Shown here: positions 8,396-16,180 of the stretch, one piece after another
Layout: each line of letters opens with the position of its first letter
How positions within the stretch are numbered: position 1 is the stretch's first letter
Source of the DNA: Bdellovibrionaceae bacterium UBA1609
GTDB taxonomy: Bacteria > Bdellovibrionota > Bdellovibrionia > Bdellovibrionales > UBA1609
Length of the DNA: 40,873 nt
Direction of reading: 5' to 3'
NCBI GenBank assembly: GCA_002321895.1
Contig: DCMZ01000007.1
Coordinates: forward strand, 548-41,420
Program-made: the position numbers and the translations under genes
The notes under the pieces: model-generated
Database searches by the model: none
The model's input: only the letters and a program-made list of their open reading frames with translations
Told to the model about the DNA's origin: nothing

Positions 8396-8405
8396 TAATT
8401 CACTT

Positions 8406-8434
8406 TTGACAGTACAAATAGGTATTTGTAATAA
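8406..8434 (+). promoter_or_regulatory. Candidate sigma-70 promoter
   Basis: A perfect -35 TTGACA (8406-8411) is followed after 17 bp by TAATAA (8429-8434), a weak -10; TAAAAT three bases further on is a better -10 match but with 20-bp spacing. It lies just after the oxoamine-synthase-like gene and about 170 bp upstream of the YceI gene, the likely target. Confidence 0.4.
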
Positions 8435-8602
8435 AATGTCTTCATAACCTATCAGCCCTGATACAGTTGATGCATATTTACAAACCCTAGTCTTTGAAAA
8501 AAGTAAAACTTAATATCCCATGTAACTCTTTCGGTGACCCCCGGTATATATCATTGTAACTAAACTATTCCGATCCAGGAATAATTCAAATGAGGGGAAT
8601 TC

Positions 8603-9184
8603 ATGAAAAACTATTTACTTACTTTACTAACATCACTTGTTGTACTTGCCGGCATGCCTGCTCTAGCCACAACTGCCGTACCTGGAACATATGGGCTTGA
8701 TAAATCACACACGAATATAGGATTTCGAGTTTCACATATGGGCATATCTTTTGTCGTTGGCCGATTCAATGACTTTCAAGGCAGCTTCAAGTTTGAGCCC
8801 AATGGCGATTCTTCGGCTTCCTTTTCCATCGATGTAAATAGCATCGATACAAACAATGCCCGTCGAGATGGACACTTAAAGACAGCTGACTTTTTTGATG
8901 TAGCTAGTTTTCCTAGAATGACTTTTGAATCCACACGCGTGACTTATGATGAAGCCGGAAACCCAGCCACTATTGAAGGTGAACTCACACTTCACGGACA
9001 AACAAATCCAGTCGTTTTAAAAGTGAGTACTGTGGGCACAGGAGTGGATCAGCTTGGCCGCACGCATTCAGGTTTTCATGCAACAACAACCATCTTAAGA
9101 AGTGAATATGGGATGGATAAACTGCTTCTTGCTGCTGGCGATGAAGTTGAAATCATTATCGACATTGAAGGAGTCGTGCAGTGA
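8603..9184 (+). CDS. YceI family periplasmic lipocalin-like protein
   Basis: 193 aa with a signal peptide ending GMPALA and mature sequence from about residue 23. The body matches the YceI fold throughout: DKSHTNIGFRVSHMG, GRFNDFQGSFKF, SIDTNNARRDGHLKTADFFD, FPRMTFES, GELTLHGQT and GFHATTTILRSEYGMD. YceI proteins form a beta-barrel that binds polyisoprenoids such as quinones in the periplasm. GAGGGG lies before the ATG. Its stop overlaps the GTG start of the two-CxxCH lipoprotein gene (GTGA), so the two are translationally coupled. YceI genes often sit beside cytochromes, which fits a role in electron transfer or quinone handling, but the exact function is not known. Confidence 0.92.
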   Translation: MKNYLLTLLTSLVVLAGMPALATTAVPGTYGLDKSHTNIGFRVSHMGISFVVGRFNDFQGSFKFEPNGDSSASFSIDVNSIDTNNARRDGHLKTADFFDVASFPRMTFESTRVTYDEAGNPATIEGELTLHGQTNPVVLKVSTVGTGVDQLGRTHSGFHATTTILRSEYGMDKLLLAAGDEVEIIIDIEGVVQ

Positions 9185-10074
9185 TAAATATTGAACGGAT
9201 TGGTCTTTTGTCCTTTATGGCCGTTTTCGTTATGGGAGTGAAGGGTTGCCCTTCCTCCCACACTCTATTGGAGGAAACCCAGCCAGAACCAGTAACGAGT
9301 ACGCTTGAAAAGCTTGTTTCTGAGCCTAATACAATTGACTTCCAATCTGTTTCAAAAGAGGTCTTCGAGCCTCATTGCCTTTCCTGTCACAACAACGAAA
9401 ACCAACGTGGTTTTGTAAACCTCGAAACCTATGATGCCAACTTTGGTAGAACCGGTCATCGCAAGGTCGTTAGAGCTTTTGATGCCGAAGGTAGTGCCCT
9501 TTACCAATCCCTGATCATTCCCAGTGGAAGCAGACATATGCCTCCTCTGAGGAAACAGCAATTGAGTGAACTCCAAATCGATTTGGTAAAGCTATGGATA
9601 GAAAATGGTGCCAAGCTGGAAGTGGATCAAATTGTGGAACCAGAACCTTCTGAAGAAGAGGTTTTAGAAACGTATTTTGAAAACCCAGAGACCATTGATT
9701 ACAATGTGATCAATGAGATGATTTTTAAACCACAATGTGCTTCTTGCCACTCTCAGGAAAGTTCTAACTTCATTGAAGATGCCATTTTATACGGTGCAAA
9801 CATGACTAGTTATGACTCTTTATTTAGTCCATTCCTCCCAGTTATTGAAAAGGGGAATCACAGAGATAGCTCATTATTTGAGTCCGTGGTCATTAACCAG
9901 TCCATGCCCCCTGTAGAAGAAGGATATCAACCCCTTAGTGGAAATTTAAATCGACTCTTGCGTCTTTGGATCATTAACTGCGCCATTGAAGATTACAATG
10001 CTATAGGGGAAGAAGAGCTCATTTCGGATACCGATGGAATTGGAAAAGTTCGCCTTTGCGAAGATCAAATGTAA
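9181..10074 (+). CDS. Two-CxxCH (planctomycete-type c-like) lipoprotein
   Basis: 297 aa with a GTG start overlapping the YceI stop. A hydrophobic N-terminus ends at VKGC (Cys23), a plausible though unusual lipobox. Two similar modules follow. The first has HCLSCH (Cys66, Cys69, His70) and a distal MPP (Met120); the second has QCASCH (Cys186, Cys189, His190) and MPP (Met242). The CxxCH...MPP arrangement with a following LxLWIxNGA helix is typical of planctomycete-type cytochrome c-like domains. Haem attachment is expected but not shown by sequence alone. The coupling to YceI suggests an envelope redox pair. Both modules begin with an F.P.C..CH pattern, so an internal duplication is likely. Confidence 0.85.
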   Translation: MINIERIGLLSFMAVFVMGVKGCPSSHTLLEETQPEPVTSTLEKLVSEPNTIDFQSVSKEVFEPHCLSCHNNENQRGFVNLETYDANFGRTGHRKVVRAFDAEGSALYQSLIIPSGSRHMPPLRKQQLSELQIDLVKLWIENGAKLEVDQIVEPEPSEEEVLETYFENPETIDYNVINEMIFKPQCASCHSQESSNFIEDAILYGANMTSYDSLFSPFLPVIEKGNHRDSSLFESVVINQSMPPVEEGYQPLSGNLNRLLRLWIINCAIEDYNAIGEEELISDTDGIGKVRLCEDQM

Positions 10075-10075
10075 T

Positions 10076-10110
10076 AAAAAGAGCCATTTACCCAGGTGAT
10101 AAATGGCTCT
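10076..10110 (-). terminator. Rho-independent terminator of the M56-transglycosylase gene
   Basis: A perfect 11-bp stem, AGAGCCATTTA / TAAATGGCTCT, with a 9-nt loop is followed on the minus strand by a short T run (10079-10076). It sits between two convergent genes and could also slow plus-strand transcription from the dihaem gene. Confidence 0.8.
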
Positions 10111-10127
10111 ACATGGTAGGGGGACTA

Positions 10128-11696
10128 CTAAAGTTTTGAATTCATAATCAATGCGGCTGCATAGAATTTTGCCAGATAGTTATCGTCCTGTAGATGACCC
10201 TGACTTAATAGATCCCAGGCGTCCTTACTATTTGCTCTTCGAGTAGCTTCATAAACTCTATTGCCACCTAAGTAGTAGGATAGAAGGGAAAGCTCCCAGT
10301 TTTGAAACCGAAGATAATTGGCTCCTAGTAGCCTCATAGCCGCATCCGTTTCAAGCTCTTCATTTAAACGTTCATCAATATTAGAGTTCACATTGAGTCC
10401 ATATCTTAGAGCCGTAGACTTAATAAATTGCCATATACCAGCAGCCTTAACGGGATTCCGGCTCGGTGGTAAATTACGAAATCCAGACTCAATAAAGCCG
10501 ACAGACCGAAGTTCTTTTGGAAAATTGTAATCACCCACCGTTTCCTCAATCATCGCTTGATACTGTTTATAATTTTCTAATGCCTTCTGAGTATAAGCCT
10601 GTCCACTTTCTGTATTAAGGAGCTTGTTCAATTCGGCTAAAATCTCACGATTCATTTTTAACGGAAGATCCGATTTCTTTTTTACTGATGCCATCAGTGC
10701 ATTGGCTTGCTTTAAAGTCAATTCAGTGGTGGCACCAGTAAAACTGTACGCTATGGAGGATAAGCCTCCTACGCTTACAACAAAAGCCGCCGCCAACAGG
10801 AAGCGCCATTTTGAGTTTAAAGATTCTTTATTTTTCATACATATAATCCTTTCTTTTAATACACTTGATGTCACACCCATCCCCACAGAAAGATACAGGT
10901 CCCGCGGTCGCCCAATACTTTCAATGGTCTGGATTAATGCCATCGCATACTGTTGTTTATTGATATTGTTTCTTCTTATTACTCGTTGATCACAACGTAC
11001 CTCTTGAAGCGTATGAATTCGACCAATCCATCCGTGCACCAATGGATTAATAAAACTCATACACTTCAAAAGATATAAAAAATAACTCCAAATGGCGTCA
11101 CCGGATCGCAAATGCTCGTACTCATGCCATCTTGCTATCTGAAACAACTTCGGCTGATTTAGTATCCCCTCAGGAATAACGACATAGGATTTTCCAAAAA
11201 AATACATGCATATGGGGCTTGTTATACTTTCCGAACTTTTTAGCCTCACTTTGCCAAAACCTTTTATATGGTGGGTCTTTCGAAGCATTCTATAGGACTT
11301 TACGAGCTCCTTTAAAAATAGAAAAAGTCCCATAAGTGCTATGACTATCATAAAAATTAGAAAAGCCTCTTTCCCAATGCTAGTTCCTTCAACATCTTCA
11401 TTCAATTTCCTGTCTTTGTTTTTTGAATAAGCATTGATCTTTAAAACTTCTGACAGGTGTAATAATGGTTGCCTATACTCGATGGTTTGTGTCGCCCGAT
11501 TTACAGGTATCCAAGTTTCACTGGGCAATAAATGCAATAGCGGTACAGTCAAACACACGAGAACAGCTAATCCGTGTAGCTTCAGCTCGCTACCATAAGT
11601 CAGTTTTATATATTTTTTGCGAATAAGACCTGCCAAAGAAATCAGAAGCAAAGACATGTTGAAAACAATCAATAACCATTCAAAATACATATGCAT
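10128..11696 (-). CDS. BlaR1-like M56 metalloprotease fused to a lytic transglycosylase (SLT/MltD-type) domain
   Basis: 522 aa. Membrane helices lie near 5-24, 40-57, 110-128 and 298-318, the four-helix layout of BlaR1/MecR1. The cytoplasmic zinc protease between helices 3 and 4 has HEYEH (191-195), then NPLVHGWIGRI and the third ligand in QEVRCD (Glu232). After helix 4, where BlaR1 carries a penicillin-binding sensor, residues about 345-522 form a lytic transglycosylase domain: catalytic Glu403 in GFIESGF, KAAGIWQFIKSTALRYGL (417-434), DERLNEELETDAA and LSYYLGG. The upstream gene encodes a BlaI-type repressor, 7 bp away. Expected logic, by analogy with BlaR1: the outer domain meets peptidoglycan or an inhibitor and the inner protease inactivates the repressor. 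Whether the transglycosylase is a sensor, an enzyme or both is open. Confidence 0.88.
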   Translation of the reverse strand: MHMYFEWLLIVFNMSLLLISLAGLIRKKYIKLTYGSELKLHGLAVLVCLTVPLLHLLPSETWIPVNRATQTIEYRQPLLHLSEVLKINAYSKNKDRKLNEDVEGTSIGKEAFLIFMIVIALMGLFLFLKELVKSYRMLRKTHHIKGFGKVRLKSSESITSPICMYFFGKSYVVIPEGILNQPKLFQIARWHEYEHLRSGDAIWSYFLYLLKCMSFINPLVHGWIGRIHTLQEVRCDQRVIRRNNINKQQYAMALIQTIESIGRPRDLYLSVGMGVTSSVLKERIICMKNKESLNSKWRFLLAAAFVVSVGGLSSIAYSFTGATTELTLKQANALMASVKKKSDLPLKMNREILAELNKLLNTESGQAYTQKALENYKQYQAMIEETVGDYNFPKELRSVGFIESGFRNLPPSRNPVKAAGIWQFIKSTALRYGLNVNSNIDERLNEELETDAAMRLLGANYLRFQNWELSLLSYYLGGNRVYEATRRANSKDAWDLLSQGHLQDDNYLAKFYAAALIMNSKL

Positions 11697-11703
11697 TTTA
11701 GAC

Positions 11704-12084
11704 CTACAGTTCCTGGATCAGCTTTTTTAATTCATGAATATCAGCAGACGTCAGTGCATCCGTTTGATCCACCAAGCACTTCACCAAATCTACAGGTCGT
11801 CCAGCAAATACATCTGTAAGAACATGTTTTACAAAGCCTTCCTCAAATTCAACTCTCGAGAGAAGAGGACTATAAACATGTGATTTCCCTTTTTTAAAAG
11901 ATTTCACCATCCCCTTTTGTTCCAATATTCTTAGAATCGTCGAGGCTGAAGTGTATGCCATAGCACGATCCTCTTCCCGCGCATCCAAAACCTGACGAAC
12001 CGTTCCCTGCCCCAACTGCCAAAGTATAGTCATCAATTCTAGTTCAACATCCGTTAGTGGGCTTTTTCTTCTTCGATTAGACAT
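11704..12084 (-). CDS. BlaI/MecI-family winged-helix repressor
   Basis: 126 aa from the ATG at 12082-12084, which has GGAGG 4 nt upstream. A TTG-less ATG at 12135 would add 17 residues but would overlap the operator-like half-site at 12122-12129, so the shorter start is preferred. LTDVELELMTILWQLGQGTVRQVL (from about residue 9), then AYTSASTILRILEQKGMVKS and a GKSHVYSPL wing match the BlaI/MecI winged helix. The C-terminal part forms the dimerisation helices, which in BlaI contain the site cut after BlaR1 activation. It is followed after 7 bp by the M56-transglycosylase gene, presumably its partner. An inverted repeat upstream suggests it controls its own operon. Confidence 0.92.
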   Translation of the reverse strand: MSNRRRKSPLTDVELELMTILWQLGQGTVRQVLDAREEDRAMAYTSASTILRILEQKGMVKSFKKGKSHVYSPLLSRVEFEEGFVKHVLTDVFAGRPVDLVKCLVDQTDALTSADIHELKKLIQEL

Positions 12085-12120
12085 CCATCCTCCGTGATTG
12101 ATTTCTATTTCAACTAATAA

Positions 12121-12161
12121 TTTAGTAGATGTCATTCCGTTCTACTAAATCCTTAGTAGAA
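12121..12161. promoter_or_regulatory. BlaI-type operator upstream of the repressor gene
   Basis: Two 9-nt arms TTCTACTAA (12140-12148) and TTAGTAGAA (12153-12161) form a perfect inverted repeat with a 4-nt spacer. A third half-site TTAGTAGA lies at 12122-12129, inverted relative to 12141-12148. Known BlaI/MecI operators are dyads built on TACTA/TAGTA half-sites, as here. It lies immediately upstream of the repressor start, so autoregulation is likely. Confidence 0.75.
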
Positions 12162-12215
12162 CTAGACCATAGGCCTGACATCTTGATGCCATCTCTCGCC
12201 TATTGGCAGTCAGAG

Positions 12216-13646
12216 CTAGATAAATGCTCTTTTTAAATTCAGAAAAGGTTTTAGAGTGTAGCTTTCTGCTTCGCCGATGTGTTCAGGCTGGATCTCCATA
12301 GACTCCTCCAAATCCGCTATGGTGCGTGCAACCACTAGTGTGGATCGAAGCCTGCGACGAGAAAGTCCTTCTGGTGCTCCCAAAATTTCTTTTTCTATAA
12401 AATCGGAAATCTCCACCGAATCTATATCTAATTGCCCATTTACAATCGACTGCCCTCTCCTATGCCGAAACTCCACCCCCCGCTTTACCTCTGAATAAAT
12501 ATTTTGCAATGAAACTTTAGGCTCAGAAGAGCCACTCCATTTATCAGAGTAGGAAAGTATCTGAAAACGATCTGCCATGGGACCACTCAGCCTATCTAAA
12601 TAGGAACGACATCTACCTAAAGTAAATCTGCAGCTCACTGGGTTACCAGGAACAAAATCTCCGCACGGGCAAAGATTGGTGGTTCCCACCACTAAGCTTT
12701 TAGCCGGAAAGGTAGTCATCTTTCCCCGGCGAGCTACCGATATAGTTTGCTTTTCCATGGGCTCACGCAGAGCTTCTTTCACTGGATTCTTGAACTCTAA
12801 AAGTTCATCTAAAACTAGGGTGCCGCCGTGAGCACGGGTGATTTCACCTGGAAACGGAGGAACACCTCCTCCAATCATTGAAAGTGTGGGTGTAGAATGA
12901 TGTGGTATCACTAGTGGGCGCCATTTAATCGTGTGCCCCAATCTTCGGTTCCAAATTTTGGATTCACGAAATTGCTCTTTCGTGGGATCTTCTCTTAGGG
13001 AATGTAGAGCTTCGGCCACAGTGGTCTTCCCACTCCCCGCTGGCCCCGCTAGCAAAAGAGAATGCTCACCAGAAGCGGATATGGCTAGCAATCGACCTAC
13101 CGATGGATCAAATTTCCAATGAGATAATTGGGGCCGCTCCATAGCCTCATTCATATTTCCATTAATTCGAAAAGGAAGATTTTCTAACTTTGAAAGATGA
13201 TGGACCTCATAAAATTCTCCTTTGGAGTTTCCTAAAACTTTGCCTAAGAAAATAGGACCCTGGACATCTTCATTCAGTTCAAAGTCCAAAGGAGTTCTAC
13301 AGCAGCCATCCAAACCTAGTTCTCCGTAGGCATACAACTCACAGGCATCCTCAATAGAAGGACGCCATTGATCACTGGCATACAAATAGGCTAACGCGAT
13401 GGCCAAATCCATACCCTCACTTTTCTTTCGCTGAGATATCGGACGCAGATTCACGAGAATCTGTTGCCCCTTAGGCATATCAAACCCAGAATTCCTTAAT
13501 GCCGCTTTAATTCTTAATTCTGATTCCTTGATCACCGAATCTGGTAACCCCATAAATTGAAAGCGCGGAACCCCTGGCACCAATGACACCTCAACCTCTA
13601 CAGGCATTGGCTTATACTGATCTATTGTAAATGAAAAGAAACGCAT
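12216..13646 (-). CDS. comM: ComM/YifB family Mg-chelatase-like AAA+ ATPase
   Basis: 476 aa from the ATG at 13646; an upstream in-frame TTG at 13676 would add ten residues, and neither start has a clear ribosome site. The N-terminal PMPVEVEVSLVPGVPRFQFMGLPDSVIKES block and KSEGMDLAIALAYL form the ChlI-like domain. The AAA+ core has Walker A GPAGSGKT (201-208), Walker B GTLVLDELLEF, the LREPMEKQTISVARRGKMTTFPA segment and TNLCPCGDF. The C-terminus carries GLSRRRLRSTLVVARTIADL. ComM/YifB acts as a helicase promoting branch migration during integration of transformed DNA. Walker A and B deviate slightly from the common GPPGTGKT and LDELPEF. It lies downstream of a Xer-type recombinase gene on the same strand, about 110 bp away. 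Confidence 0.9.
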   Translation of the reverse strand: MRFFSFTIDQYKPMPVEVEVSLVPGVPRFQFMGLPDSVIKESELRIKAALRNSGFDMPKGQQILVNLRPISQRKKSEGMDLAIALAYLYASDQWRPSIEDACELYAYGELGLDGCCRTPLDFELNEDVQGPIFLGKVLGNSKGEFYEVHHLSKLENLPFRINGNMNEAMERPQLSHWKFDPSVGRLLAISASGEHSLLLAGPAGSGKTTVAEALHSLREDPTKEQFRESKIWNRRLGHTIKWRPLVIPHHSTPTLSMIGGGVPPFPGEITRAHGGTLVLDELLEFKNPVKEALREPMEKQTISVARRGKMTTFPAKSLVVGTTNLCPCGDFVPGNPVSCRFTLGRCRSYLDRLSGPMADRFQILSYSDKWSGSSEPKVSLQNIYSEVKRGVEFRHRRGQSIVNGQLDIDSVEISDFIEKEILGAPEGLSRRRLRSTLVVARTIADLEESMEIQPEHIGEAESYTLKPFLNLKRAFI

Positions 13647-13758
13647 ACAACGTCTTACTGCAAATCGAAGTGACAATGGTCATTGAGGTACTTTGATTCT
13701 AAGAAAAGGAATCGTCCGAAACTTGAACAATTCCGGAAACTACATAAATTGGCGGCCG

Positions 13759-14634
13759 CTATTTATCTTTATTGGAAAGCGGATGATGCTCATCTATTTC
13801 CGATTTCAATTTCTTTGAAGTCACAGACGTATAGATTTGAGTGGTCTGAATACTCGAGTGGCCTAGCAACATTTGAATGGACCGCAAGTCAGCTCCCCCC
13901 TCAAGAAGAGCTGTGGCACAACCATGACGAAACTTATGCGGACTAATGGGTTCTGGGAATCCCGCCTTGTTTGACCATGCCGCCAACCAACGCCAAATAT
14001 CCACCCGACTGGGTCTCTTGCCTCGATCATTGATCAAAATCGATTGGCAGCTGTCATCTTTAACTAAACGAGGTCGCACTTGCCTTAGGTAATCAGTAAG
14101 CTCTTTCAAAAGATTATCGGTCAATGGGACAAGCCGTTGCTTTCCGCCCTTGCCTAACACACTTAACCAAGCATCAGTTTCGTTAAAATCCTGCAAGTTC
14201 AAATCTATCAATTCGGAAACACGGCACCCCAAACCGAATAACATAAGTAATGTCATCTGATTGCGAGCCGTTCGATAAACATTTCCCTCAACCCCACAGT
14301 TGTCGTACAGCCTTTGAAAGTCCTCTACGGAAATCGCCTTTGGCAAAGCCACTTTAACTTTCGGCTGTCTGAGTTGATCCAATCGCGGAACCTGCATTCC
14401 TTTTGATTCACAAAATTTTAAATAGGTGCGAACGCTACTAATCACTCTCGCTTGGGAACGAGGTGAAAGTTTTTTCTTTTCCATGAATTCATAGAAATGA
14501 TGTATATCTCGTTTGAGTTTTACAAACTCTCCATACAGTTCTAAATCCCGGCGGTAAGCCATGATTGTGTTTTTGGAACGACCCCGAACATGTTCTAGGT
14601 CATCGAAAAAATCTATCCATAGATCTAAAGACAT
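13759..14634 (-). CDS. XerC/XerD-type tyrosine recombinase
   Basis: 291 aa. The N-terminal SAM-like domain (about 5-85) contains RGRSKNTIMAYRRDLELY. The catalytic domain shows the tyrosine recombinase set: Arg in GLGCRVSELIDL, Lys in GKGGKQRLVPL, HxxR in SPHKFRHGCATALLEGG, His in LLGHSSIQTTQIY and the nucleophile Tyr in QIYTSV. The length fits XerC/XerD, which resolve chromosome dimers at dif. I cannot assign C or D, and I saw no dif-like site in the window. There are no integrase-associated genes nearby, so a housekeeping role is more likely than a mobile element. Confidence 0.9.
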   Translation of the reverse strand: MSLDLWIDFFDDLEHVRGRSKNTIMAYRRDLELYGEFVKLKRDIHHFYEFMEKKKLSPRSQARVISSVRTYLKFCESKGMQVPRLDQLRQPKVKVALPKAISVEDFQRLYDNCGVEGNVYRTARNQMTLLMLFGLGCRVSELIDLNLQDFNETDAWLSVLGKGGKQRLVPLTDNLLKELTDYLRQVRPRLVKDDSCQSILINDRGKRPSRVDIWRWLAAWSNKAGFPEPISPHKFRHGCATALLEGGADLRSIQMLLGHSSIQTTQIYTSVTSKKLKSEIDEHHPLSNKDK

Positions 14635-14739
14635 GCCTTATTGTCACGAGAGGGCTAGACCTTTGACAAGTGATTTCGAAGAAATATGGAGTTGCGCAGC
14701 GAATTTATGCCAAAAATGATCGAAAAAGAGTCAAAGTTT

Positions 14740-15426
14740 TTAGAAAAAACCGACCAATGTGGATAACTTTCCATGATAATAAGGATCTCCACCCGCTGGA
14801 TCGTCTTCCCAAACTTCTAAACTGATCACATTAGCAAAGAGTCCATCCGAAGTAATATCATGGGTGACGATTCGAATCGGACTAGATGATCCATCATCCG
14901 ACGTCAGGTACATTTCGAATTTTTTGCGTTGAGTGATTTCATCGGTGGTCATTAATCCGGATCCTAATTGTCCAGAAAAGTATCGTGAAACAATTGTCTC
15001 AGTTCCCTCGGAAGAAATATATAGAAACTCGATTATCAAACCCAACTCTATATCTGTATCCACTTCACCACGTTTTAAAAGAGTGACTCGAGCGTCATCC
15101 AGAAAAAGAGCATCTAGGTCACCAGCTCCCAGCCAGGACAAATTAAACAGCGGCATAACACTGTATGCGGAACCCATAGGGCAGGCGCTCGCATCGCTAC
15201 AACCTTCTGCAAAAAAGATTTCAGAATCTTCTGCATCGTAAAGAGAAATCATTCCATTCACCGATTGAGTGGACAGGTCACCAGGGTTAGAAAAGAAGTC
15301 ACTCACATAGGCGTCTAAATCTTCACCCGAGATTCCAGGGTCAGCAATGATGGTTCGTTGCGAGCAGCCGGCTCCCAATCCCATCATCACCGCTAAGAAG
15401 ATAATTTTTAAAAATGCGTTTTTCAT
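14740..15426 (-). CDS. Lipoprotein of unknown function, third gene of a lipoprotein cluster
   Basis: 228 aa from the ATG at 15424-15426; a TTG six codons upstream is less likely. The N-terminus MKNAFLKIIFLAVMMGLGAGC is a lipoprotein signal with lipobox LGAGC. The mature part is acidic, has a second Cys pair (GCSDASAC) and reads as beta-rich, without a family I recognise. It lies about 25 bp after the preceding lipoprotein gene and probably shares its transcript. A T-rich stretch follows the stop, but I see no strong hairpin. Confidence 0.75.
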   Translation of the reverse strand: MKNAFLKIIFLAVMMGLGAGCSQRTIIADPGISGEDLDAYVSDFFSNPGDLSTQSVNGMISLYDAEDSEIFFAEGCSDASACPMGSAYSVMPLFNLSWLGAGDLDALFLDDARVTLLKRGEVDTDIELGLIIEFLYISSEGTETIVSRYFSGQLGSGLMTTDEITQRKKFEMYLTSDDGSSSPIRIVTHDITSDGLFANVISLEVWEDDPAGGDPYYHGKLSTLVGFF

Positions 15427-15451
15427 TGTGTTCACTTCTTTCAACTTACGA

Positions 15452-16153
15452 TTAAAGAGCCGTACTCGGAGGACTCATATAGTACTGTGACATTCCACCA
15501 GCAAGACAAGTTCCATAAGGACCTTCCACTTGCATGGATAAATAACCTTGTAAACCATCATAATACTGATAACCATCGGCAGCGACATATGGACCTACTT
15601 CATTTCCATAAGCATCTCTCATGTCTGTCACACCACCACTCATTTGGATGATGACATTGGTTCCATACTGCATATTTTGCGCAATGAGCACCAAACCTTG
15701 ATCCCAGTTGTAACCACTGATCATTCCTGGATCGATAGTATTCACCACGTATTGTCCCGGTGGAAGTGGGCAGGTGTAAGAAACATCATTGTAAACAGTC
15801 ATTACTCCTTGTGCTTGGATTTGACCGGTGTAAGAACCATTATAGATGTAACTATCTACATATCCGGTAGATCCATAGCTCCCAGAAGAATAGAAAGATA
15901 AACCGATTTCCATATCTAGTACGGAATCGCGAACCACCCCAATACCTTCAGTAAGAACATTACCGTATCCACAGTTAACACATCCATTCTGCCGTATCCC
16001 GTTAGTTCCAACTGTGTAGGGATTGTAGAGTCTAGAATCTAGTGAATTCCTACTGCTGCTTTTTCCTTTGTCGCAACCTACTATTATTGATGCAATCCCT
16101 AAGGTGATTCCAATCAACAATAAGTTTTTTATTGATTGTTTAATTGTTTTCAT
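15452..16153 (-). CDS. Lipoprotein of unknown function, Tyr/Gly-rich, second gene of a lipoprotein cluster
   Basis: 233 aa. The signal MKTIKQSIKNLLLIGITLGIASIIVGC ends in lipobox IVGC. The mature protein is rich in Gly, Tyr and Ser and low in Lys. It contains NGCVNCGYGN, a CxxC pair that could bind metal or form a disulfide, and further Cys in YTCPLPPG and GTCLAGG. It is predicted to be beta-rich and extracytoplasmic. No family was recognised. It is flanked on both sides by lipoprotein genes on the same strand with gaps of about 25 bp, which suggests an operon. Confidence 0.75.
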   Translation of the reverse strand: MKTIKQSIKNLLLIGITLGIASIIVGCDKGKSSSRNSLDSRLYNPYTVGTNGIRQNGCVNCGYGNVLTEGIGVVRDSVLDMEIGLSFYSSGSYGSTGYVDSYIYNGSYTGQIQAQGVMTVYNDVSYTCPLPPGQYVVNTIDPGMISGYNWDQGLVLIAQNMQYGTNVIIQMSGGVTDMRDAYGNEVGPYVAADGYQYYDGLQGYLSMQVEGPYGTCLAGGMSQYYMSPPSTAL

Positions 16154-16180
16154 TTTGTCCTTCCAATCAAAATGGGTTTA

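Noticed and set aside
13683..13946. 87-aa plus-strand ORF upstream of comM
   Set aside because: Most of it is antisense to the 3' end of the Xer recombinase gene, and no family or start signal supports it.
13759..14634. Integrase of a mobile element
   Set aside because: The length and motifs suit XerC/XerD, no attachment-site repeats or cargo genes flank it, and the neighbour is the core gene comM.
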